The notes under the pieces are model-generated. The model was not told where the DNA came from and searched no databases. It saw only the letters and a list, made by a program, of their open reading frames with translations. From Leptospira stimsonii (GTDB lineage: Bacteria; Spirochaetota; Leptospiria; Leptospirales; Leptospiraceae), in NCBI RefSeq assembly GCF_003545885.1, contig NZ_QHCT01000004.1:124001-188000 (forward strand): a DNA stretch of 64,000 nt, written 5' to 3'. Shown here in pieces: positions 56,700 to 64,000 of this stretch. Made by a program: the position numbers and the translations under genes. Numbering within the stretch: position 1 is the stretch's first letter; each line of letters begins with the position of its first letter.

Positions 56700-57509
56700 A
56701 TGAAATTCGAACGTGATAAAGTCTATGAAGGAATTTTTCTTTCCGACGTTCACTACCTTCTCGACAAAAAGATCAAGTCCCACAAGCACAAAGAACTTTT
56801 TCAATTCTTAGATCATCTGGAAAAAAAGAACGTTCGTTTTCAGACGATCTATCTCGTGGGAGATATCATCGAGAACTGGTTCTTCAGCGCGTCTCGAAGA
56901 CTCAGAAGAAGTAAAAAAAGATTCAACAAACTTTTCGATCGTTTGGACACACTTTCCGCGCGTGGTGGAGATAAGATCTACATCGTCGGGAATCACGATT
57001 CTACTTCGTATCTGATGAATCTTCCGCCGAAGATCGAAAAATATCTCAAAGAACGAAACTGGGAAATCTGTGAAAAAGCGGAAACCGAGAATCTAATCGC
57101 ATTACACGGTCACCAAGGTCAATACAACCGTTTTACCTGGATCGGATCCATCTTTTTATTACGCTTTTTGCATATGATTGCGCTCTTGTTGCCGAACCTA
57201 TTCCGTTTTTCGGAAGCGTTCTACCAAAAACATCTCAACAGACAAGACCCGACTACGACGGAAGAAATCCTAAGATATTACGAACGTCTTTCTCGGATTT
57301 CCCATCAAGGTCAGAAAGTTTTGATTTCTGGTCATACGCACGATTTTCTTTGCATTCCCAATCTCAAAATCATCAACACGGGAGACTGGGTAAAGAGCAA
57401 TAGTTTTGTCCTTCAAGACGGAACGAACTTTATCGGAGCCAGGATGAACAAACGTGGAGAATTCACGAAAGAATTTATCTACAAGCACAAGGAAGAATCC
57501 GCTAGTTAG
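56700..57509 (+). CDS. LpxH-like metallophosphoesterase
   Basis: 269 residues with the five calcineurin-type metal motifs: FLSDVHY, LVGDIIENW, IVGNHDS, ALHGHQG and SGHTHD, with the Arg/Lys-rich RRLRRSKKRFNK after motif 2, as in UDP-2,3-diacylglucosamine hydrolases. A hydrophobic segment (ARGG... region excluded) at IFLLRFLHMIALLLPNLF would sit at the membrane. LpxH makes lipid X for lipid A. Other enzymes of this family act on different phosphates, so LpxH is likely but not proven. Followed 47 bases later by the next plus gene. Confidence 0.8.
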   Translation: MKFERDKVYEGIFLSDVHYLLDKKIKSHKHKELFQFLDHLEKKNVRFQTIYLVGDIIENWFFSASRRLRRSKKRFNKLFDRLDTLSARGGDKIYIVGNHDSTSYLMNLPPKIEKYLKERNWEICEKAETENLIALHGHQGQYNRFTWIGSIFLLRFLHMIALLLPNLFRFSEAFYQKHLNRQDPTTTEEILRYYERLSRISHQGQKVLISGHTHDFLCIPNLKIINTGDWVKSNSFVLQDGTNFIGARMNKRGEFTKEFIYKHKEESAS

Positions 57510-57556
57510 TAAAAATATTTCTTGCGGAACCTTTACAAAAGGTGCAGAATTGCCGG

Positions 57557-59164
57557 ATGCAAATTCCGGATTATCAAATTCTAATTCAGTTTGTTTTGGA
57601 ACACCCTTGGTCTTCCTTCTTCTCTGCGATCGGGATTTACACTCTCATCGCGTTTTTACACGACGTCTTTCAAAGAAGGCACGCGATCAAACACAACTTT
57701 CCTTTGGTGGGAAGAATCCGATATCTGTTCGAAATGATCGGACCAGAACTCAGACAATACTGGGTCGCAAACGACAAGGAAGAAATGCCCTTCAACAGAG
57801 CCGAACGTTCCTGGGTTTATGCGACGGCTAAAAAACAAAACAACAATTTCGGGTTCGGAACAACGGAATTGTTATACGAAGCCGGTTATCCGATCATCAA
57901 ACACAGCACGTTTCCGTTTCCGGAATCCAAAGTAAAACATCTCAAGAACGATTCTTCTATGATCCCTTGTCTCAAAGTGATCGGAGAATATCACAACCGA
58001 AAAAAACCGTTTCGTCCGCCTTCCGTAGTCAACATATCCGCGATGTCATACGGTTCTTTGGGTAAGAATGCGGTCTCGGCTCTGAACAAAGGCGCGATGA
58101 TGGCGCACTGTTATCAGAACACCGGAGAAGGAGGAATCAGCCCCTATCACAAGTTAGGCGGTGATATCGTCTGGCAGATCGGAACCGGATATTTTGGGAC
58201 CAGAGATACAAAGGGAAATTTTTCACTCGATATGTTCGCACAAAAAATCCACGAGAATCCTCAAATACGGATGATCGAGATCAAACTTTCGCAAGGAGCA
58301 AAACCTGGAAAAGGAGGAATTCTTCCCGGAAAAAAAGTAACGGAACAGATCGCAAAAATTCGAGGAGTCCCGGCGGGAGAAGATTGTATTTCGCCTAACG
58401 CACATTCTGAGTTCAGTACGGTGAGCGAACTCATCGATTTTATAGAAAGGCTCCATAGCGTGAGCGGACTTCCGATCGGGATCAAAAGTGCCATCGGAGA
58501 AATCAATTTTTGGAACGAACTCGCGGAGAGAATGAAAGAAACAAACAAAGGACCCGATTTTATCACGATCGACGGAGGAGAAGGTGGAACCGGAGCCGCC
58601 CCTCTCGCGTTTGCGGATCACGTTTCTCTACCGTTCAAAGTGGGTTTCGCGAGAGTGTATCAGATCTTTCAAAACGAAAATCTCTCCGAGAGAATGGCTT
58701 GGATCGGTAGCGGTAAATTAGGTTTTCCTGATAGAGCGATCGTCGCCTTTGCGATGGGATGCGACCTGATCAACGTCGCAAGAGAAGCGATGATTTCGAT
58801 CGGCTGTATTCAAGCGCAACGTTGTCATACCGATCATTGTCCCGCAGGAGTCGCGACGCAGAATCGTTGGTTGCAAGCCGGTCTGGACGTCGACCTCAAA
58901 GCGGAAAGAAACGCAAATTATATCAAAGGACTTCGCAAAGAGGTCCTTTCCGTCACTCACGCCGCCGGTTACGAACATCCGCTTCAATTTCGAGGAACCG
59001 ATATCGAGATCAGCGCCGGTCTGAATATCTTTAAACCTCTGGAAGCGATATTAGGATATCAAAGAGATCACGTTCACTTTACAAAGATGTTGGATTATAC
59101 GGATCACACATATTTGGAAGAATATATGAACGGCCTTACCAAGGAAGAGCCCTCTTCTCGTTAA
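57557..59164 (+). CDS. FMN-binding glutamate-synthase-like protein
   Basis: 535 residues from ATG at 57557; an in-frame GTG 15 bases upstream is possible. One N-terminal helix (FFSAIGIYTLIAFLH) precedes the glutamate synthase central/FMN barrel: VVNISAMSYGSLGKNAVSAL, GGISPYHKLGGDIVWQIG, IKLSQGAKPGKGGILP, ITIDGGEGGTGAAP and the Cys cluster GCIQAQRCHTDHCPAGVATQ that binds an Fe-S centre. There is no amidotransferase domain, as in the archaeal-type and membrane-linked relatives. The reaction may be glutamate formation from ammonia or another flavin redox step. It is not next to gltD. Confidence 0.88.
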   Translation: MQIPDYQILIQFVLEHPWSSFFSAIGIYTLIAFLHDVFQRRHAIKHNFPLVGRIRYLFEMIGPELRQYWVANDKEEMPFNRAERSWVYATAKKQNNNFGFGTTELLYEAGYPIIKHSTFPFPESKVKHLKNDSSMIPCLKVIGEYHNRKKPFRPPSVVNISAMSYGSLGKNAVSALNKGAMMAHCYQNTGEGGISPYHKLGGDIVWQIGTGYFGTRDTKGNFSLDMFAQKIHENPQIRMIEIKLSQGAKPGKGGILPGKKVTEQIAKIRGVPAGEDCISPNAHSEFSTVSELIDFIERLHSVSGLPIGIKSAIGEINFWNELAERMKETNKGPDFITIDGGEGGTGAAPLAFADHVSLPFKVGFARVYQIFQNENLSERMAWIGSGKLGFPDRAIVAFAMGCDLINVAREAMISIGCIQAQRCHTDHCPAGVATQNRWLQAGLDVDLKAERNANYIKGLRKEVLSVTHAAGYEHPLQFRGTDIEISAGLNIFKPLEAILGYQRDHVHFTKMLDYTDHTYLEEYMNGLTKEEPSSR

Positions 59165-59284
59165 GATGGAACCCAATGTGTTTCGAGTTAGAAAAAGAAA
59201 TCGGATTCGAAGGATGAGCGGCCGGATTCTTTTCGTCTTGCCAACCCGCTTTTGTAGAAAAACCTGTACGAAAGCGGAGATCTC

Positions 59285-60013
59285 ATGTTTCAGTTTTCTT
59301 ATTCCTTTCAAAACATTCTTACCGAAGCGCGGGACATTTTAATCAGACCGATTTCTTTTTTTAGAAACCTTCCGAAAACAAAAGAATCGGTTCTCACGAT
59401 CTACTTTCGCTTTCTGACCTTCCTCGGTTTCTTATATATCGGAGCGGTTTTGAGCATGACTCTTTTCACTCCGCTCGATATGCCGAATCCACCCGTTTCT
59501 TTCCTACTTTTGGAAATGCCCCTCGCATATTTTTTAGCGAGTCTAATCGTTTTTCCTATATTAGGATTTTTATATATGCTGATTTCTTGGATCTGCGGAG
59601 GAGTCACGAATTGGAGCAGAAATTTCCGTGCGAGCACGGCGGTTTTCAGCACATTCTGGGTGGCGATCATTCTTCAGAGTTTCGGAGGATTGATTCACGT
59701 GTACGTCGGGATCGGGATCGGAGTCGCCTTTACCGCATATATTCCGTTCCTTTTCTATCTCGCCCTGACTTCGTATCTGGAAGCACCGATCAAAAGGACC
59801 GCGATTACGCTAGGAGTTTTTACTTCGATTCTATTTTACGTTCAATATTCGAGAATGGCTTCTTATATCGATGACTATAGAATGATCGAAAACATGAACT
59901 CACACAAACCGCTTTCCAGAGAAGAGGAAGAAAAAGGCGAGCAAGAAGCCGCGGAAATCATCCGAAAGGCGATGGAAAAAGCCAGATCGGAAGGAAATCA
60001 AATCGAGGAATAA
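59285..60013 (+). CDS. Yip1-like membrane protein
   Basis: 242 residues with about six membrane segments (LTFLGFLYIGAVLSMTLF, YFLASLIVFPILGFLYML and others). The N-terminal motif FQNILTEARDILIRPISFFRNLP followed by helices is the bacterial YIP1-family pattern (a Pro-x-x-F-F-R-N-L entry before helix 1). The cytoplasmic tail is Glu/Lys-rich and probably coiled. It ends one base before the thioesterase start, so they form an operon. Function of bacterial Yip1 proteins is unknown. Confidence 0.78.
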   Translation: MFQFSYSFQNILTEARDILIRPISFFRNLPKTKESVLTIYFRFLTFLGFLYIGAVLSMTLFTPLDMPNPPVSFLLLEMPLAYFLASLIVFPILGFLYMLISWICGGVTNWSRNFRASTAVFSTFWVAIILQSFGGLIHVYVGIGIGVAFTAYIPFLFYLALTSYLEAPIKRTAITLGVFTSILFYVQYSRMASYIDDYRMIENMNSHKPLSREEEEKGEQEAAEIIRKAMEKARSEGNQIEE

Positions 60014-60014
60014 T

Positions 60015-60446
60015 ATGGCAAGAATTCAACTGGAACTCCCTAACAAGTTTGTCTGGTCCGTGGACTTAGACGTTCGAATTTACGATATCAACTTTGCGGA
60101 CCATCTCGCACACGACCGAGTGATCTCGCTCCTCCACGAAGCAAGGGCCCGTTTTTTCTTGGAACACAATTATAACGAACTCAATGTCGAGGGTCTCGGA
60201 ATCATCATGACGGACATCGCGGTCGTTTATAAGGCAGAAGCATTTTTTCGAGACAAGATCCGGATCGAAATTACAGCGGGCGATTTTAATGCGAGGGGAT
60301 GCGATATCTATTATCGGATGTCTCACGCGGACGGCCCCGCGAACGGAAAAATCATTTGTGAAGCAAAAACCGGAGTCGTTTTTATGGACTATTCCACACG
60401 AAAGCTGGGAAATCTTCCGGAAGGTTTTCGAAAGATCTTTCCTTGA
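60015..60446 (+). CDS. 4-hydroxybenzoyl-CoA-type acyl-CoA thioesterase
   Basis: 143 residues, a single hot-dog domain. DVRIYDINFADHLAHDRVISLLHEARARFF holds the family block around the catalytic Asp region (here split: DINFADHLAHDRV and LLHEARARFF), and KAEAFFRDKIRIEITAG with GVVFMDYSTRKLGNLPEGF follows as usual. It would hydrolyse acyl-CoA in the cytoplasm. Starts one base after the Yip1-like gene. The acyl specificity is unknown. Confidence 0.88.
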   Translation: MARIQLELPNKFVWSVDLDVRIYDINFADHLAHDRVISLLHEARARFFLEHNYNELNVEGLGIIMTDIAVVYKAEAFFRDKIRIEITAGDFNARGCDIYYRMSHADGPANGKIICEAKTGVVFMDYSTRKLGNLPEGFRKIFP

Positions 60447-61348
60447 TTTTTTTACGTATCAGAATAATTGAATATTCAAATATCTTATTTTTTTATCCGT
60501 AAAAGGTATAAGTTTAAGAATAATAGGAACGGCCGCTCCAACCTTTGAAGATTTTGGCTTACAATTTCAAAAAATGCGCGGCGTTCGTTTTCAATATCGG
60601 GATTTTTGTAGAAGTTCCTACAGAATCGCAGGGTTTATCCGTTTTGCCGATCTCTCGCATTTGTAAGAGTTCCTACGCGCCGCTACGGCAAGGATAAGGC
60701 TTATCGACGTTTTGAGGAACTCCTCAAGTTTAGTTCTTTTTTTGTAAGAACTCCTACTACTTGGAAATTTCGGAACAGAATCGTAAACTTCCACTTTCAG
60801 GCCCAGGTTCTATTTTTCAAAAAATTCTTAAATGCCAGACTCAAAGCCCAGCCTTCTTGCCCACATAGTTGAGGGGAGATATAACAAGAAGTGTCCAGAG
60901 AAAAGGCATTGTGTAGGAATTCCTACAAGAGAATTTTTTCTTGCGAAAAGTTCGATTTTGTGATAGAGGAAAGTTTCCGACTTTTTCCCGCCTCCGCTCC
61001 CCACCACCCGTAATCAGGGTGGGGCGCGCAACTTTCACAGTAGGGCGTCGTAGTTCCGACAAATCTTCTGAAGTTCTGGTCAACTTGCGTATAAGGACAT
61101 GAGAAAACCTAGGCTAAAGAAAGAGCTCCGTTTTGGAAGATCATTTCAAAATGTGTGAGATCCTACATTTTCGTTTTCGGAAATACCCCATTCTCAAGAA
61201 ATAGAATCACGACAAAACTCGCTTTCTACGAACCAGGTCGTGATTCTACCTACAAACAAAGTCCGAGAGAAAATTTTCTTGATCCGGGTTTAAACTCTGA
61301 AAAAAGAGAAAATCGAAAACTCTTAACGTTTTTTTCAAAATACCAAAT
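60447..61348. other. 902-base gap packed with the short palindromic repeat
   Basis: No gene is convincing. It holds four members of the TGTAGGAnnTCCTACA family: TTTGTAGAAGTTCCTACAG (60605), TTGTAAGAGTTCCTACG (60661), TTTGTAAGAACTCCTAC (60741) and the perfect palindrome at 60912-60927, plus a partial at about 61157 (GTGTGAGATCCTACA). A CCACCC-GTAATCA-GGGTGG hairpin sits at 61004-61022. It separates the thioesterase (plus) from the end of the aldehyde dehydrogenase (minus). Confidence 0.7.
60912..60927. repeat. perfect 16-base palindrome of the dispersed repeat family
   Basis: TGTAGGAATTCCTACA, the best-formed member in the window. Related copies lie at 10011, 10747, 10825, 13823, 20424, 21110, 25172 and elsewhere in this gap. 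Confidence 0.75.
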
Positions 61349-62971
61349 TCAAACCTTCCAAGAGGTGAACATCTTTCCGATCATAAAAATGGAAAGTTTT
61401 GTTCCGTTGATCAGCCAAGAAATCGGATTCTTCGTAAAGTTGAATCTCATCGCAGAAAGAATCGCTTCGTAAGAAGCTTTATTAAACGGATACCACCAGA
61501 TATTTCGTTTCGAAGGAATGATATCCCAATTCACGAGCTTCGGTTGAGTCATCTCGTCGAATCCGAGTCCGGAATGAGTTCTTCCCAAACCGGAATCCTT
61601 CCAACCGCCCCAAGGAGTTTCGGATTGTCCATGTGTGTAAAGATGATCGTTGATCGTGGTCACACCCGATTCCAGTTTTTGCGCGATCTTCTTTCCTAGT
61701 CCGATGTTCTTTGTCCAAACCGAGGAAGTTAAAGCCATTGTGGAATCGTTCGCGAGTTCGATCGCCTCTTCTATGGTCTTGAATTTCATTACTGGAATGA
61801 CCGGACCGAAATTTTCTTCCTTCATCAATTCCATATCGTGATTTACGTCTACCATCAAAGTGGCCGGATAAAAGAACCCCTTCGTATTTGCGGAAGGCCG
61901 GGATTGAGCGACGATCTTCGCGCCGTGTTTGAGAGCATCGTCTACTTGGTGTTTTACGGTCTTCAATTGTTCTTCGGTCGTCATGGAACCCATATCCACG
62001 TCGAAGTTTACGTCGGCGCCGTGACGGATCGCTTTTGTTTTCGCCGAAAGTAAGTTTACGAATTTATCATATACTTTTTCCTGAACGTAAACCCTTTCCA
62101 CACCGCCGCAGGATTGACCCGCGTTCTGATAACCGGCCCAAGCCGCACCGTTTGCCGCACGTTCGAGGTCGGCGTCTTCCAAAACGATCATAGGGTCCTT
62201 TCCCCCCAATTCCAAGGACAAGGGAGTTAACGTGTTCACTGCGGCGGCCATCAGAGTTTTGCCGGTCGCGACGGATCCGGTAAAGAAAATTTTGTCCACC
62301 CGATTCTCAAAGAACGTTTTTGAAACGGCTCCGCCGGAACCCACGATATGATAGAACAAACCGTCCGGAAGATTTCCCGCTCTTACGATCTTCTCGATCG
62401 CCTGTCCGACAAGAATCGTTGACTGAGCGACTTTCAAAAGAATCGCGTTACCCGCCATTAGCCCCATCGCGATCTCTCCGAACGGAATCGAAAGAGGATA
62501 ATTCCAAGGACTGATAATTCCAACAACACCGAGGGGCACCCGATGCAGTTCATTCTTCTTATTAAAAAATAAGAATGTGGACATCGGAAGTTTTTTCGGT
62601 TGAAGGTGATGTCTCGCATTCTTCGCATACCAATCCGCGGCGAGTGCGGCCGGCAGAACTTCCGTGGAAAGCGCATCCATTCTCGACTTCCCGTTGTCTT
62701 TACTTACGATTTCAGCCAATTCTTCCGCGTGTTCCACGATATAATCGCGCATCTTCAGAATGTGTTTTTTACGTACCGCAAATTTGGTAGAAGCCCATTG
62801 TTTCTGCGCATCTCTCGCTTTGCGAAAAATCTCAGACATCTTTGTCAGATCTGTGTTCGGAACCTTCCCGATCTCTTCTAAAGTAGCGGGATTCTGCGCT
62901 ACTTGAAAGCCATTCCCTATAAAGGATCCGTTCGTTTTCGAGTTAGATTGCTCCATTGTGCCGATAGACAT
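61349..62971 (-). CDS. aldehyde dehydrogenase with hydrophobic C-terminus
   Basis: 540 residues from ATG at 62971, seven bases after AGGGAG; ATG at 62977 sits too close to that site, and a much longer open frame upstream has no family features. The NAD-binding and catalytic regions are clear: VGIISPWNYPLSIPF, FFTGSVATGKTLMAAA, the general base Glu in PLSLELGGKDPMI and the catalytic Cys in NAGQSCGGVERVYV, then EENFGPVIPVMKF. The last 30 residues (PISWLINGTKLSIFMIGKMF) are hydrophobic, like the membrane tail of fatty aldehyde dehydrogenases. It probably oxidises medium- or long-chain aldehydes at a membrane. Confidence 0.92.
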   Translation of the reverse strand: MSIGTMEQSNSKTNGSFIGNGFQVAQNPATLEEIGKVPNTDLTKMSEIFRKARDAQKQWASTKFAVRKKHILKMRDYIVEHAEELAEIVSKDNGKSRMDALSTEVLPAALAADWYAKNARHHLQPKKLPMSTFLFFNKKNELHRVPLGVVGIISPWNYPLSIPFGEIAMGLMAGNAILLKVAQSTILVGQAIEKIVRAGNLPDGLFYHIVGSGGAVSKTFFENRVDKIFFTGSVATGKTLMAAAVNTLTPLSLELGGKDPMIVLEDADLERAANGAAWAGYQNAGQSCGGVERVYVQEKVYDKFVNLLSAKTKAIRHGADVNFDVDMGSMTTEEQLKTVKHQVDDALKHGAKIVAQSRPSANTKGFFYPATLMVDVNHDMELMKEENFGPVIPVMKFKTIEEAIELANDSTMALTSSVWTKNIGLGKKIAQKLESGVTTINDHLYTHGQSETPWGGWKDSGLGRTHSGLGFDEMTQPKLVNWDIIPSKRNIWWYPFNKASYEAILSAMRFNFTKNPISWLINGTKLSIFMIGKMFTSWKV

Positions 62972-63116
62972 TTTCATTCTCCCTAGTTTCTCTTCTTTCT
63001 TCGTTTCTATATAAGCATAACGCTTGTTCGGTGAGTCTATTATACAGAAAGAATGGATTTTATAACAAGCGTTTTTGCAACCGGTCCTGGGGGCCTCCCG
63101 GGAATCTCCTATACAC

Positions 63117-63150
<34 letters not shown>

Positions 63151-63166
63151 AATCGAGGGTTTTTCT

Positions 63167-63520
<354 letters not shown>

Positions 63521-63532
<12 letters not shown>

Positions 63533-63550
63533 TCCCGGCTTTTCTCTTTT
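63521..63550 (+). terminator. terminator of the small charged protein gene
   Basis: GTCGGG-GTTTAAT-CCCGGC (six pairs with one G-U) then TTTTCTCTTTT. It begins inside the last codons and contains the stop. Confidence 0.75.
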
Positions 63551-63826
63551 GATCGAAAACAAAGTTCCCCTTCGAAAAATCATTAAAAGAATTTTCCGTT
63601 CCCAAAAAACGAAATCACCGCAAAACTCATTCATCGAAAAATCTTTCCGTAAAAATTCGAACGATAAGAATCCGTTTCTACCCTGCGAGATTTTATCTTT
63701 TTCTTCCATCCTTCCTTAAGTAATTTGTAATGCTTCGAAACCGGAGCACCTTTTTATTTTTAAGAAGACAAAATCATTCTTATGAGGACAATCTGACCGA
63801 AACCATTTTCGGGAGAATGCACAAAG

Positions 63827-64000
63827 ATGGACATCAAAGAAAAACACTATGATCTCATTCTGATCGGATCCGGTATCGGAGCATTGACAGTCGCATCTTT
63901 GATGGCGCAATATCGGGATAAGAAAGTTCTGATACTCGAACAACACTTTAAGGCTGGAGGATTCACCCACGCCTTCAAACGAGAGGGAAAGTTTCTCTGG
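63827..64000 (+). CDS. FAD-dependent oxidoreductase, CrtI/phytoene-desaturase-like, 5' part only
   Basis: 58 codons from ATG at 63827 to the window edge. The N-terminal dinucleotide-binding motif is DLILIGSGIGALTVASLMAQ, followed by KKVLILEQHFKAGGFTHAF, the Glu-containing second strand and the GGFTH block typical of phytoene desaturase/retinol saturase-like FAD enzymes. The rest lies outside, so the branch is provisional. Confidence 0.82.
   Translation, partial: MDIKEKHYDLILIGSGIGALTVASLMAQYRDKKVLILEQHFKAGGFTHAFKREGKFLW

Noticed and set aside
58223..58621. 132-codon minus-strand frame inside the glutamate-synthase-like gene
   Set aside because: The plus-strand protein is clearly conserved here; the antisense frame has no motif.
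61004..61022. CCACCC/GGGTGG hairpin as a terminator
   Set aside because: No T-run follows on either strand and no gene ends nearby.

Overview
The window looks like chromosomal DNA of a Leptospira species. The signs are moderate G+C, many short-signal-peptide lipoproteins with relaxed lipoboxes, a DUF1564 protein (a family I know only from Leptospira), a HmuY/TonB-receptor/HemO/Fur haem locus like the hbpA-hemO region of L. interrogans, and a dispersed TGTAGGAnnTCCTACA-type repeat. The species cannot be fixed from sequence alone. I saw no tRNA, rRNA, CRISPR array, prophage or intact insertion sequence.

Layout. 1-5469 (minus): a surface-glycan operon with GT87-like and GT4 glycosyltransferases, a small PH-like membrane protein, a large membrane protein and an MBOAT acyltransferase cut by the window edge. 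5563-10395 (plus): queA, a Lon-family protease without a usable Walker A, a probable outer-membrane barrel and YbaB. 11000-14298: three lipoproteins (M30-type zinc peptidase, unknown, leucine-rich repeat). 14455-22167: the iron/haem island (lipoprotein, HmuY-like haemophore, TonB-dependent receptor, then MFS and HemO divergent from a COG0523 GTPase and a Fur regulator), with Fur-box-like palindromes at both promoters. The Fur operon runs on without gaps into an SGNH-like protein and a multi-pass membrane protein, to 24973.

25243-37107: a tandem pair of HtrA-like proteins, one with all three catalytic residues replaced; apt; htpX; an operon of CapD-like dehydratase, SspB-like ClpXP adaptor and purine/uracil-type permease; a degenerate STAS/zinc-ribbon protein; and a 709-residue protein of unknown function. 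37763-40360: a CobD-CobQ fusion whose CobD half has Asn at the PLP-lysine position. 40753-44196: short-chain dehydrogenase, GST with an extra C-terminal domain, haloalkane dehalogenase. 44315-47368 (minus): an ECF sigma - FecR - HAMP-only protein - FecR regulatory cluster.

47502-64000: DUF547 protein, DUF1564 protein, small exported proteins, a GH5 endoglycoceramidase-like enzyme overlapping a small Cys-rich lipoprotein, a patatin lipase, an MFS transporter, CoA-transferase, LpxH-like phosphoesterase, FMN glutamate-synthase-like protein, Yip1-like protein, thioesterase, aldehyde dehydrogenase, a small charged protein and the start of a CrtI-like FAD oxidoreductase. The strongest leads are the lysine-less CobD domain, the active/inactive HtrA pair, the ECF/FecR/HAMP cluster with no cognate receptor, the haem island with its Fur sites, and an anomalous repeat-bearing patch at 53790-53941.
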